From Deltaproteobacteria bacterium (GTDB taxonomy: Bacteria > Acidobacteriota > Thermoanaerobaculia > Multivoradales > JAHZIX01), in assembly GCA_022601195.1 (NCBI GenBank), contig JAHZIX010000016.1, positions 1 through 59,620 of the forward strand: DNA of 59,620 nucleotides. Direction: 5' to 3'. This document shows positions 16,415 through 25,546 of this stretch, one piece after another; positions within the stretch are counted from its first letter, which is position 1, and each line of letters begins with the position of its first letter. The notes beneath the pieces are model-generated. The model worked only from the letters and a program-made list of their open reading frames with translations. It did no database searches and was not told where the DNA came from. A program made the translations under genes and the position numbers.

Positions 16415-17848
16415 TCAGACCAGGCTCTCGGAACGGGTTGTAGACAACTCCAGTGGAAGAGTGTCGAAGAGATCATCCACGAAGGAGATTCGGTGTCCGA
16501 AGCGCTCCAGGAAAGCTGATGCTGTAGCAGCCCTCGAACCAGATTCGCAGTGCACGACCAACTCCTTGTTGCGGTCTAACTCCTGACGACGGTTCACTAG
16601 ATCGGTGTGGGCGATATTGTGAGCGCCCGGTAGATGACGGTCCTCGAATTCCCCTGGGGCGCGAACATCGAGCACTTGAACTTCGGGCCTTTTCGATCCT
16701 TGGAGCGCGCGGCGAAAGTCCAAGACTCGAGTACGCCTTAGGTTCTGGAGCCGTTCGAGCATCTCCGGTGGAGCGTAGGCAATGACACTATCGAGGCCGA
16801 TGCGAACCAGGGCACGAACCGCCTGCTCGAGCCGATCTTCCGGAAGAATCAGGTAAATGGGTTGGCCTTCCTCGACATAGGAGCCAGCGACGGTAGAGAA
16901 GTGCTGGTCCAAGGGAGCATACAAAGACCCGGCGAGGTGTCCCTCCATGAATCGCCGTCGATCCGTGCGGGTATCGATGACCGCCGTATCGACTCTCCCA
17001 GCCAGGTCTTGCAATTCGCGGGGAGTCAGAAGACGAGGTTTGGGTAAGCGCCCCAAGACGGCCGGGCCGAGGCGGTTGTCCCGCTTCATGCGCGCATAGT
17101 AGGGAGCTGCCTTAGACATTTCTGCCTGCACCGTGCGGTTGTAGGCTTCCGGGTTGTCACTGGCGCGGCGTAGGTCTTCGTTGAACCGTCTCTCGTAACC
17201 GATGGTCGAGACGGCAAGGCCTCCTTCGAGATCTTCGCTATTGGTAACTCGACATCGGCCCGGCCAGATTTGAACGAAGTCCGGCAGCAATAGGAGCGCT
17301 CTCAGGGACTGCAGCAAGGCGTTCAAAGGGCTCCTGGGGCCGTCCTCCAAGGTTTCCCAGTCAACACAAGGGTCCGGCTCTCCGAGGCCTCCGACCTGGA
17401 GAAAGTCACCGGTCAAGAGGCCGCGGGGTTGATCGGCATCGGCGCCTCGGTCGGTGACTAGGTAGCACAGGTGCTCCGGCGTATGACTTGGGGTTGAAAT
17501 AGCCTGGAGCTCGATGTCACCGACCCGAAAGGTATCTCCGTCCAGTAGTGGCCGAATGTCATAGCTGGGGTCATTGGACCAGCTGTAGGATTCGATCTTT
17601 CTTCCTTCGCCAGACAGATAGATCGGCGTGTCGAGCCATTGCGCTACTTCCAAGGCTCCCGAAAGAAACTCACAGTGGAGGTGGGTTTCCGCCACAGCGG
17701 TAATTCGGACTGCCGATTCGGCGGCAGCGGCGAGGTAGCGATCCATATCTCGCTCGGGGTCTACCAAGACCGCTTCGCCGGCCTTTGGGCAGCCGACGAG
17801 ATAGGCGCTTCGGCCTAGGTGCGGGTTGGTGAGCCTGCGGAGCAGCAT
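16415..17848 (-). CDS. MBL-fold (persulfide dioxygenase-like) protein fused to two rhodanese domains
   Basis: The ATG at 17848 follows GGAGGAGAC; 477 residues. The MBL domain covers residues 1-240: the THxHxDH motif reads THLHCEF near 55-61, with later ligands in PSHTPEH and LTGDFLQVGG. Asp-His at the second metal site is replaced by Glu-Phe, so the metal site is probably mononuclear, as in ETHE1-type enzymes where iron is bound. Two rhodanese domains follow. The first lacks the active-site Cys (IYLILPEDR); the second keeps it (VVHCESGSRA). The family handles persulfides or sulfane sulfur. Cytosolic. It is 288 bases upstream of the lysine-tail gene and probably transcribed separately. Confidence 0.8.
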   Translation of the reverse strand: MLLRRLTNPHLGRSAYLVGCPKAGEAVLVDPERDMDRYLAAAAESAVRITAVAETHLHCEFLSGALEVAQWLDTPIYLSGEGRKIESYSWSNDPSYDIRPLLDGDTFRVGDIELQAISTPSHTPEHLCYLVTDRGADADQPRGLLTGDFLQVGGLGEPDPCVDWETLEDGPRSPLNALLQSLRALLLLPDFVQIWPGRCRVTNSEDLEGGLAVSTIGYERRFNEDLRRASDNPEAYNRTVQAEMSKAAPYYARMKRDNRLGPAVLGRLPKPRLLTPRELQDLAGRVDTAVIDTRTDRRRFMEGHLAGSLYAPLDQHFSTVAGSYVEEGQPIYLILPEDRLEQAVRALVRIGLDSVIAYAPPEMLERLQNLRRTRVLDFRRALQGSKRPEVQVLDVRAPGEFEDRHLPGAHNIAHTDLVNRRQELDRNKELVVHCESGSRAATASAFLERFGHRISFVDDLFDTLPLELSTTRSESLV

Positions 17849-18159
17849 GCTGGGGGTCTCCTCCGGGTCTGTGAGTCCTTCTTGCCTACCCACCCCTTCG
17901 TGGCGGGCTTCACTTTATCTCGCGGCTGGCGGTGGCCCGCATGACCCTCGCCGCCCATACCCGTCCGGTGTCCAGAGCGGCCGTGAGCGACTACCGACGC
18001 TGACGGGAGGAACCGGCGAAAACGAATAGAGGTTTGCTGTCTTCACTTTAGCGGTCCCGAGCTGGTTTGAAAAGGGAGTGGCCAACTTGACCGAGGGGGA
18101 ATCACCGGCTAGCCTGCTGGTGAAGCCATTTTCCTTCGAGCTGGAACCCCTGCTGCCTC
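17849..18159. other. Divergent intergenic region
   Basis: About 310 bases between the minus-strand MBL gene and the plus-strand membrane-protein run. It should hold both promoters. No repeat or hairpin stood out, and short frames here look spurious. Confidence 0.4.
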
Positions 18160-18651
18160 ATGCCTACAGAACCCCGCCCCACCGAGACCTTGACCCGCTT
18201 ACGTCGCTGGTTGCTATGGATTTTTCTAGGGGGATCCTTGGGAACTACGGCAGAGCTTTTTCTGCTCGATCACACGGAAGGTTTCTGGCAGTGGACGCCC
18301 ATCGTCCTCTTGGGGGCAGCAGTCTTGGCGACGCTGTGGACGCAGATTGCCGGTAGCATCTGGTCCCAGAGAGTCGTCTCCGGGGTCTTGGTCGTGGTGA
18401 CTCTCAGTGGCCTCGTCGGGACCTTTCAGCACTACCGGGGGAATCTGGAGTTTGAGCTGGAGATCTTCCCATCTCTGGCCGGTTGGGAGCTTTTCTGGCG
18501 AACTCTGAAAGGCGCTACCCCAACTTTGGCTCCTGGGGCTATGATTCTCTTGGGCCTGTTGGGTTTGTTGGCTCAATCTCGTCGTCTTGGTTGGGGGAAA
18601 GCAGAAGGCACCCGGAACAAGGCGGGAGCTGGTACAAAAGAAGGGGAATGA
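18160..18651 (+). CDS. Hypothetical membrane protein, about four helices
   Basis: 163 residues. Hydrophobic segments are WLLWIFLGGSLGTTAELFLL (about 17-36), WTPIVLLGAAVLATLW (44-60), VVSGVLVVVTLSGLVGTF (71-88) and LAPGAMILLGLLGLLAQS (122-139). The C-terminus is short and Gly/Lys/Glu-rich. I do not recognise a family, and no ribosome-binding site is clear. It ends three bases before the next gene, so it is probably the first gene of a plus-strand run reaching 22521. Confidence 0.65.
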   Translation: MPTEPRPTETLTRLRRWLLWIFLGGSLGTTAELFLLDHTEGFWQWTPIVLLGAAVLATLWTQIAGSIWSQRVVSGVLVVVTLSGLVGTFQHYRGNLEFELEIFPSLAGWELFWRTLKGATPTLAPGAMILLGLLGLLAQSRRLGWGKAEGTRNKAGAGTKEGE

Positions 18652-18654
18652 GGC

Positions 18655-19314
18655 ATGAAAGTCGGGCGAAATTTTTCTACTGTCGGTGTTGTCGTGGCTG
18701 GTGCTCTGTTGGGTTTGTTTGCTCTGGGGCTATCTATTCCGGTAGAGGCCCAGGTGGGAGAGAGCTCGGAGCTCCTCAATCCAAATCGGGCCGGCGAGGA
18801 CGAGTTGACGGAACTCCCTCACGTGGACGCAGCCAAAGCCGAGTTGATCCTGAAACAGCGCCCCTTCGCAAGTATCAGTGAAATGCAGAGTGCCGTCTTT
18901 CCGGAATTGATCCCGGTGCAGCAGGATGAGCTGTACCGCAGACTCTTTATTCCCCTGAATCTGAACACCGCCTCGCGGGAAGAAATTCTACTGATTCCCG
19001 GAGTGGGTGGGCGGATGGCCCACGAATTCGAAGAATATCGGCCCTATCGGGCGCTGGCTCAATTTCGTCGGGAGATCGGCAAGTACGTCGATGACAAAGA
19101 GGTCGCCCGATTGGCCCAGTATGTCTTCGTACCCATCGATCTGAACACCGCTAGCGATGAGGCGATTCTGAGCATCCCCGGGGTCGGTGATCGCATGCTG
19201 CACGAGTTCAAGGAGTACCGGCCGTACAAGAGCATCGAGCAGTTTCGCCGGGAGATCGGCAAATATGTCGACGCCAAAGAGCTCGCCCGTTTGGAGCGCT
19301 ACGTCACTCTTTAA
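18655..19314 (+). CDS. Exported ComEA-like protein with three helix-hairpin-helix repeats
   Basis: 219 residues. A Sec signal (VGVVVAGALLGLFALGLSIPVEAQ) ends near residue 33. Three repeats follow of the form LNxxxxxEExLxxIPGVGxxxAxEF..YRPY..xxQFRREIGKYVD: LNPNRAGEDELTELPHV, LNLNTASREEILLIPGVGG and IDLNTASDEAILSIPGVGD. The last two are nearly identical. ComEA proteins bind incoming DNA in the periplasm during uptake. Whether this one does so, or acts as a structural HhH repeat protein, is open. It follows the membrane protein by three bases. The stop is TAA, one of several genes here using it normally. Confidence 0.8.
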   Translation: MKVGRNFSTVGVVVAGALLGLFALGLSIPVEAQVGESSELLNPNRAGEDELTELPHVDAAKAELILKQRPFASISEMQSAVFPELIPVQQDELYRRLFIPLNLNTASREEILLIPGVGGRMAHEFEEYRPYRALAQFRREIGKYVDDKEVARLAQYVFVPIDLNTASDEAILSIPGVGDRMLHEFKEYRPYKSIEQFRREIGKYVDAKELARLERYVTL

Positions 19315-19345
19315 GGGCCGGCTCACCAGATTTCTCCGGCGTTCC

Positions 19346-20575
19346 ATGAGACCTGTAACTCTTCCAACTATTCGGCTGCCGAAGGTAGGGTGGAAGGCTC
19401 CAACTATTCGGCTGCCGAAGGCGCGGTCGGGGCTCATGGTGGCGCTGATGGCCTTTTCTGCGATGGTGTCCGCCGCAACCGGTTCCTTTCCTGGAGGGTC
19501 GTCTCCTGAAGAGTTGGTTGCTCACGACCAGGCAGAGCAGGACCCAATAAAAGCGCCGGTTTCTGAGTCTCCCCGAAGGTCGCTTTCGGCGAGCGGTGCT
19601 TTCGTGGAACTGCGAAACAAACACCGTGGGGTGGCCTGGGTGGCCGGTAGGGAGATTTCCGGAGCTTCCTTGGATCCCTTGGTGGGGAATTCGGTGGGCT
19701 GGATCGCTCAGACTCCCTTCGGTTGGCAGAGTGGGGTGGATTCTCCGAGTATCCGCTTGAAGACTTCCGGCGGCGTGTTGTGGGGAGAGACCGACGAGGG
19801 ATTGGCAACCACCACACGCCTGGCCCGGGAGCGGGGCATCAAGACTCTTCTCAAACCTCATATTTGGGTCCGTGGAAAGTGGCGAGGCGATATCGCCATG
19901 GCCGATGAGGCAGCCTGGAAGGAGTGGTTTCAAAACTACGAGACCTTCCTATTGCATTACGCGCGCCTTGCCGAAGGACTAAAAATAGAAGCCCTGTGTA
20001 TCGGTACGGAACTTCATCGGACCGTGAAGGAGAAGCCCGATCAGTGGCGGCGACTCATCCGTGCCGTTCGGAAGGTCTACAGCGGTCAACTGACCTACGC
20101 CGCCAATTGGTACCAGGAATTTGAGGACGTCTCCTTTTGGGAAGAGTTGGATTTCATCGGAGTCCAAGCCTACTTCCCATTGCGCTCCCAACCCGGAGGC
20201 ACCGTCGCGCAACTGCGAGATGGTTGGCAGCAGCCTTTGCGAGCCTTGGAAGCGGTGTCAAAGAAGGCAGGCAAGCCTGTCTTGGTGACCGAGGTGGGGT
20301 ATCGCAGCACCTCAGGGGCATCCCAGAAGCCCTGGGAGTGGCCTCAACGGGGAAACCCGGCCCCGGTCGACCTGGTGACTCAGAAACGCGCCTACGAGGC
20401 CTTCTTCCAAGAAGTTTGGCCGCAGCCTTGGGTGGCCGGGGTGTATTGGTGGAAGTGGTATCCGGGTCCCTCTCGCTCTGGGAAGAACGACGACTTTACT
20501 CCCCAGGGAAAGCCTGCAGAGGGAGTGATGGGGGAGTATTTCCTGCAGGCTCGAGACTCGTCGAGAGTTCCCTAG
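19346..20575 (+). CDS. GH113-type glycoside hydrolase (beta-mannanase-like TIM barrel), exported
   Basis: The start is uncertain: the ATG at 19346 (409 residues) or the ATG at 19436, which would leave the duplicated palindromes at 19363-19421 outside the gene. Neither has a strong ribosome-binding site. A signal-like segment, LMVALMAFSAMVSAATG, follows. The barrel starts with RGVAWVAG. The acid/base Glu is in CIGTELHRTV and the nucleophile Glu in LVTEVGYRS, the pattern of GH113 and its relatives; VYWWKWYPGP closes the barrel. It probably cleaves a beta-mannan-like or cell-envelope glycan outside the cytoplasm. It overlaps the next gene by about one base. Confidence 0.8.
   Translation: MRPVTLPTIRLPKVGWKAPTIRLPKARSGLMVALMAFSAMVSAATGSFPGGSSPEELVAHDQAEQDPIKAPVSESPRRSLSASGAFVELRNKHRGVAWVAGREISGASLDPLVGNSVGWIAQTPFGWQSGVDSPSIRLKTSGGVLWGETDEGLATTTRLARERGIKTLLKPHIWVRGKWRGDIAMADEAAWKEWFQNYETFLLHYARLAEGLKIEALCIGTELHRTVKEKPDQWRRLIRAVRKVYSGQLTYAANWYQEFEDVSFWEELDFIGVQAYFPLRSQPGGTVAQLRDGWQQPLRALEAVSKKAGKPVLVTEVGYRSTSGASQKPWEWPQRGNPAPVDLVTQKRAYEAFFQEVWPQPWVAGVYWWKWYPGPSRSGKNDDFTPQGKPAEGVMGEYFLQARDSSRVP
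19363..19421. promoter_or_regulatory. Twin 23-bp direct repeat, each with a TTCGGC-T-GCCGAA palindrome
   Basis: Copies at 19363-19385 and 19399-19421 are identical and start 36 bases apart. Each contains TTCGGCTGCCGAA, a 6-bp inverted repeat around one base. Two phased palindromes just before a gene look like a paired operator. They are also in frame with an extended GH113 start and would encode PTIRLPK twice, so they could instead be coding. Confidence 0.4.
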
Positions 20576-22521
20576 TGGCAGTGGGACGATCGTTGATTCT
20601 GAATCGAAGCTTTCGCCTCCGAGGCGAGATTGGAGGCTCGTCGAGAGATTTCCCACTCCACCTAGGAGAGAACTCCATCGGTCGAAGCTCCGATTGTGGG
20701 GTTCAGCTGTCGGTCAAAGGGGTATCTCAACGGCACGCGGTTCTGACCGTTGGCCCGGACTCCCTGCGCCTGGAAGATCTCAGTAGCAAGAACGGTAGTT
20801 TCGTCAATGGTTCCCAGGTAACCAGCGCCGCCCTGCAGCCCGGAGACGAGGTCTGGATCGGCTCCGTCGAGCTACGTTTGGAGGAAGTGGATGCGGGGGA
20901 GACTCGGTTGGCGGTGGCTCTGCCGGTCGCCAGCCCAGAGCCGGAAACGCAAGGAGCGGTCACCGCGACCCAGCCGAGGTGGCTGGACTCGCATTGGGTG
21001 TCCAGTTGGCTCACCGGCCTCGATCGGTCCATCACCCTCCTGAGTGCCGGTGATCCACGGGCTCTGGCGGTCATTGTAGAGAACCTGTTTTCCATCAGCG
21101 GCGCCGAGGGAGTTGCCCTCGTGAAGATCGAGGGGACTGAAACGCCGGTGGTCTTGGCCGCCTGCGGAACCCTGGCCGACGTCGCCAGCAGTGGTCTGCA
21201 GCTTCTATCTTCTTTGGAATCTTCCTCGCAGAAGAGTCGTGTCGTTGTGGCGGATGGCCAATCGCCCAATGTCTCATCGGCCCATGCCCAATCACCCCAT
21301 GCCCAATCACCCAATGTTCTATCGGCCCATGCCCAATCATCCGATGAGCCATCGCAACAGCAGCTAGCGATCCGGGCAACCGGACCAAACGGAGCTGACC
21401 TGGGCCTTTTGCTCAGTGGTGAGCTTCTCGGGGGGCGCCAGTTGGAGTCCCTCCTGACGACTCAACTGCGGCTGATCGAAGCATGGACCCGGCCGGTCGC
21501 ATCGGACTGTCCTTCTTCTCCTCGACAAGAAGAGACACTGTCTTTTCCCGAGGACTATGTTGCCGGAGTCTCCTCTTCCATGGCTCGTCTCCACCAGGAG
21601 ATGGCGGCCTTCGCTGAGGGTCAGGTGCCTGTACTGATTCGCGGGGAGACAGGTTCGGGGAAGGAGCTCGTCGCCAACATCCTTCACTCCTCGTCCCAAC
21701 GGAGCCAGGAGCCTTTCGTCGCCATCAACTGTGCGGCGCTCCCCGCAGAGCTGATGGAGGCGGAGCTTTTCGGCATTGGTCGGGGCGTTGCCACCGGTGT
21801 GCAAGCACGCCGGGGACGTTTTCTCGAAGCCCATGGCGGTACCCTTTTTCTGGACGAGATCGGTGATCTTCCAGCCATTCTTCAACCGAAATTACTACGG
21901 GCCCTTGAAGAGAAGGCGGTCCACCCGGTGGGCGGAAGCAGAACGCCCATCGACGTCCGCATCGTCGCAGCTACCCATAGCGATCTCCTGCAGCGAGTGG
22001 AAGAGGGAAGTTTTCGGGCGGATCTGTACTACCGCCTGGCGGGTGTCGAGCTTCAAGTGCCGCCACTTAGGGAGAGGAGAGACGATATTCCCCTCCTGGT
22101 GGAGCACTATCTCCGGCAGATGATCGAAAAATCGGGGCGACAAATTCGCGGAATCAGCGTCAATGCCCTGGCCATCTTGGGGCAATACTCTTGGCCCGGA
22201 AACGTCCGTGAGTTGGTGCATGAGTTGCGCCGCCTGATCTATCTTTGTCCGCCAGGGCAGGCCATCGAAACCGCTCAGTTAGCAGAGCAGATACGCTCCG
22301 AGGCAGGTGATCTTGGTAGGGACTCGGAAGGGGAGACTCTCGACCCTCGAGCGGTCTGGCCGCGGCAGGAACAGGACCTATCATTGGCCAGAATCGAGTG
22401 CTCAGCTCTCGCCGAGGCCTTGAGGCGTTGCCAGGGAAACCAAGTGCAGGCAGGAAAGCTCTTGGGAATCTCTCGTACCGCTGTGCGGCTGCGCATCGAG
22501 CGGTGCCGGGACCAGAGCTGA
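20575..22521 (+). CDS. FHA-domain AAA+ regulator (NtrC-like) with altered sigma54-contact loop
   Basis: From GTG 20575, 648 residues; the frame is open upstream but that part overlaps the GH113 gene. The FHA domain is about residues 20-100 (IGRSSDCGVQL, VSQRHAVL, SSKNGSFVNG), which binds phosphothreonine. A linker with short repeats follows. The AAA+ domain starts near residue 320, with Walker A GETGSGKE, Walker B GGTLFLDEIGDLP and arginine fingers in RADLYYRLAGVEL. The C-terminal Fis-type helix-turn-helix is CQGNQVQAGKLLGISRTAVRLRIER. The GAFTGA loop that touches sigma54 reads GVATGV here. It may answer to the kinases of this region through the FHA domain, which is an inference. Confidence 0.88.
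   Translation: MAVGRSLILNRSFRLRGEIGGSSRDFPLHLGENSIGRSSDCGVQLSVKGVSQRHAVLTVGPDSLRLEDLSSKNGSFVNGSQVTSAALQPGDEVWIGSVELRLEEVDAGETRLAVALPVASPEPETQGAVTATQPRWLDSHWVSSWLTGLDRSITLLSAGDPRALAVIVENLFSISGAEGVALVKIEGTETPVVLAACGTLADVASSGLQLLSSLESSSQKSRVVVADGQSPNVSSAHAQSPHAQSPNVLSAHAQSSDEPSQQQLAIRATGPNGADLGLLLSGELLGGRQLESLLTTQLRLIEAWTRPVASDCPSSPRQEETLSFPEDYVAGVSSSMARLHQEMAAFAEGQVPVLIRGETGSGKELVANILHSSSQRSQEPFVAINCAALPAELMEAELFGIGRGVATGVQARRGRFLEAHGGTLFLDEIGDLPAILQPKLLRALEEKAVHPVGGSRTPIDVRIVAATHSDLLQRVEEGSFRADLYYRLAGVELQVPPLRERRDDIPLLVEHYLRQMIEKSGRQIRGISVNALAILGQYSWPGNVRELVHELRRLIYLCPPGQAIETAQLAEQIRSEAGDLGRDSEGETLDPRAVWPRQEQDLSLARIECSALAEALRRCQGNQVQAGKLLGISRTAVRLRIERCRDQS
21276..21339. repeat. Direct repeat in the regulator linker
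   Basis: The 19-base ATCGGCCCATGCCCAATCA occurs at 21276-21294 and 21321-21339, with a further partial copy of CCCATGCCCAATCA between them. In the protein it gives repeated SAHAQS and HAQSPN units in the disordered linker between the FHA and AAA+ domains. Confidence 0.8.
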
Positions 22522-22624
22522 AGGAGGGGCGACCTTCGAGTTTGAGATCATCGAATCTCGTCTCTCGAATCTGGAGGTCTCGACTCACCGAGTCCCGCAT
22601 CACCAGGTTTTGAGCAACTATCGG

Positions 22625-25546
22625 TCAGGGTGAGCTTTGGGCAGGAATTTGGTCTAACCAGCGTTGGGCTTCCGCTGCCAGGCTGTGGCGCCATTTGCTG
22701 TAGACCTCCGCCGGTAGAGTGGCGGTTTGTTCCGCCAGCTGGTCAGCCCGATGCGGATCATCTTCAGCGATCAGACGAGCTAACGACAGGCGGGCGGCGG
22801 CGGCTGGGGCCAGGGGCCTTTCCGCCTCTTCGGCGAGACCAACGGCGGCCTCCAGATGGTGCTGGGCAGCTTCCATATTCCCCGTCTCGGAATAGGCCTC
22901 CCCCAGGGCTGCGGGCAGAGCGACCAAGTCCCAAGCCGGTGGGTGTATTTGTTTGTTGTCGATGATTTCCACCGCTTCCAACAAGGTTTCCAAGGCAGCC
23001 TTGGGCCGCCGACGCAACAATTGTAGGCGGCCGCGAGCGAGAAGAAAGGAAGGGTAGTAGGGCTGTGCTGCAGGGTCTGGCCGCAAGGTGGCATGAGCTT
23101 GTTTCAAAAAGGCATTCGCCTCGTCGAGCTCCAATTGCAAGATTTTCGATTCTGCCGTGGCCAACATCAGCGGGAAGTGGGCGGGATGGCGGTCGCCGAG
23201 GTCCTGGGCGATGGCTACCGCCTGCTCGAGGCGGGATTGAGCTTCCCGGGGGCGATCGAGGAGATTGAGGATGTCCGCCTCGAGGATCCAGGGAAAGGCC
23301 AGGTCTTGGTGCCCTTCGCCATGAAATTCTTCCAGCACCTCCGCCGAACGCCGAGCGTGGTTCAGCGCCACAGCATACGCACCCGTGTCGGCCAATAGGG
23401 CACCTAGATTCACTAGAGTATTCGCGAGAAGAGGATTCCAGGCACCGTAGGCCTTCTCTTTGAGAGCGAGAGAAGTTGTCAGGAGACGTCGTTTTTCTTC
23501 CGGGCCCTTGCCAGGGAGGAGAGCCAGATTATTGAGGAGCTGAGTGGAGTTGCCGTGCTCGGGGCCCCAGAGCTGTTGGGAGTAATTCAGGGCTTTCCCC
23601 CAATGCCTCTCCGCGGTTTCAAAACGGCTCTGACTCCACGCGGTAAGACCCAGGCTAGCGTGGATCTGAAAACGGCTTCGATACTCGGTCGTGGCGAGAC
23701 CTAGGAGGGCGGCTTCCGCTAGCTCGCTCCACCATTGCCCGCGAACATCGTCCCCGCGATTGTAGCCATAGTACTCAGCGAGTTGTCCATAGAGAGCCGC
23801 CACTTGGGCATGATCATTGGCTGCCAGAGCCGCTCCCAGAGCCCGTTCCATGGTTTCGGTTGCCGCCGCGGAATCCGCTTCCTGGCGCATCTGAAGAATG
23901 GCAAATTGTCGAAGAGCAGCTGCCTCGAGGGGAGGGTAGCCAGCTTGTTGTACAGCCTGGACTATTTGATAGACCTCATCCACATCGGAATGTTGGCCGG
24001 TTCGATTCCGCACCCCCAGCTTTGCCACTTGTGTCTGGAGATCTTCGATGCGGCGACGTTCCTGAGGTTCTGCAGGCAGGGGAGAGAGCAAGGCCAGGCG
24101 GGAGCTTTCGGCACACGGGGAGAGCGGAGAAAGAGCTTCTGTGGCTCGAAAGACTTGGGGGATGCCTTCTTCGGTTACGGACAACAGGAGCTCTGTGGCG
24201 CTGCGCATCTCCTCCCGGCGCCCCTCGAGGCACATCATGCGAAGGTCGTAGAGCTGCTGCGACTGTTGTTGGTGAACTTCCGTGGCCAGGCAAACTTCTC
24301 GGTGCATCTCCGTCCAGTCCTGCCCGTAAAGGTCCAATTTCTTCTCCACCTCGGCAAAAGCCGCTGCGGCGAAGCTCGACCCGGTGGAGAGAAAAGCAGT
24401 CTTCAGCTGCTGCCGGCGCTCGGTGTCCCAAATGCCCAACAGGCGCTCTTCGCCGCTGCTACAGGGGGGAGTGGTACCGACTTGCAGGAAGGCGAGCCCC
24501 AGAGGCACGAGGAGGAGGGAGACGGCTCCTAGAACCAGCCAAGGGGATCGGGACCGAGGAGATAGCACCCCCATCAGATCTTGCTCCAGGGCGGCCATGG
24601 AAGGGAAGCGATCCTCGGGGCGAGAGCTTAAACCCCGTTGCAGAATCTTGTGCAGTCCAGCCGGGAGAACGGATCGATCTACCGGCTCGATGCTGGAGCG
24701 GTCGCCTGGTATCGCCACGGACTCGCTGGAAGCGGTCGGAGGGAGTTTTCCAAAGAGAGAGGCATAGAGCGCGACACAGAAGCTGAATTGGTCCGATCTC
24801 TCGTCTGCAGTCAGTCCTGCCGTGACTTCCGGTGCCATATACCCTGGCGTGCCTCGCAGCACGACGGTAGGTGGAAAGGGCTTCGGAAAAGAAGTGTCTG
24901 CCGCAGCTGGACTCCCTGGCTCAGATCTAGGATCCGGGTTCCTGTCCCGAAAGGCGGCGATCCCAAAATCCGCAATGCGCGCCTCGCCGTCTTCACCGAC
25001 GAGAATATTCTCCAGCTTCAAGTCGCGGTGGATCAATCCCTGGCGATGAGCAGCGGCAAGGCCCCGGGCGACGCCCCCAAAAAGCCGAAGGATGCGTTTC
25101 CATGAAGGTCGGTGGGCCTGCAACCAGGGCCTCAGGCTGCTGCCGGAGACAAACTCCATGGCAAAGAAGACCTGGCTGCCATGGAGCCCGACGTCGTAGA
25201 TCCGAACGACGTTGGAGTGATTCAGCTGGGCAAGGGCTCGAGCTTCTTGAAGCAGGCGCGTCTGTTCCCGGCGGCTCTCACGGTCGGAGCGCACGAGTTT
25301 GAGAGCGACTCGCCGATCCAGGTCGGGATCGAAGGCGGCGTACACCGAGCCCATACCGCCGCTGCCGAGGTGGGAAAGGACAGCGTACCGGCCGATCGTC
25401 TGCGCTGCCGGGAGAGTTTGAAGTTGTGCCTGAGGGGCCTTGCCCAGACCTGCCGGAGCCAGCGTCTCCGTAGCTTCGAGAGGTGCCGATAGGGGCTGAT
25501 CGGACGGATCGGGAAGGCCTGAAGAAGGGGTGTCGTCGCTGGCCAT
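22625..25546 (-). CDS. Ser/Thr protein kinase with TPR-like C-terminal half
   Basis: 973 residues. After a disordered ~50-residue start comes the kinase domain (about 52-330): GSGGMGSVY, VALKLV, HRDLKLENIL and IADFGIAAF. The usual HRDLKPEN Pro is Leu, which is tolerated; the catalytic Asp, Asn and DFG Asp are present. A membrane helix (WLVLGAVSLLLVPLGLAFL) is near residue 340. The extracytoplasmic part has helical repeats of TPR type, with a kinesin-light-chain-like section in the middle (ERHWGKALNYSQQLWGPEHG). AGGTGAG precedes the ATG very closely. No sigma gene is adjacent on its strand. It is divergent from the second ECF sigma gene. Confidence 0.88.
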   Translation of the reverse strand: MASDDTPSSGLPDPSDQPLSAPLEATETLAPAGLGKAPQAQLQTLPAAQTIGRYAVLSHLGSGGMGSVYAAFDPDLDRRVALKLVRSDRESRREQTRLLQEARALAQLNHSNVVRIYDVGLHGSQVFFAMEFVSGSSLRPWLQAHRPSWKRILRLFGGVARGLAAAHRQGLIHRDLKLENILVGEDGEARIADFGIAAFRDRNPDPRSEPGSPAAADTSFPKPFPPTVVLRGTPGYMAPEVTAGLTADERSDQFSFCVALYASLFGKLPPTASSESVAIPGDRSSIEPVDRSVLPAGLHKILQRGLSSRPEDRFPSMAALEQDLMGVLSPRSRSPWLVLGAVSLLLVPLGLAFLQVGTTPPCSSGEERLLGIWDTERRQQLKTAFLSTGSSFAAAAFAEVEKKLDLYGQDWTEMHREVCLATEVHQQQSQQLYDLRMMCLEGRREEMRSATELLLSVTEEGIPQVFRATEALSPLSPCAESSRLALLSPLPAEPQERRRIEDLQTQVAKLGVRNRTGQHSDVDEVYQIVQAVQQAGYPPLEAAALRQFAILQMRQEADSAAATETMERALGAALAANDHAQVAALYGQLAEYYGYNRGDDVRGQWWSELAEAALLGLATTEYRSRFQIHASLGLTAWSQSRFETAERHWGKALNYSQQLWGPEHGNSTQLLNNLALLPGKGPEEKRRLLTTSLALKEKAYGAWNPLLANTLVNLGALLADTGAYAVALNHARRSAEVLEEFHGEGHQDLAFPWILEADILNLLDRPREAQSRLEQAVAIAQDLGDRHPAHFPLMLATAESKILQLELDEANAFLKQAHATLRPDPAAQPYYPSFLLARGRLQLLRRRPKAALETLLEAVEIIDNKQIHPPAWDLVALPAALGEAYSETGNMEAAQHHLEAAVGLAEEAERPLAPAAAARLSLARLIAEDDPHRADQLAEQTATLPAEVYSKWRHSLAAEAQRWLDQIPAQSSP

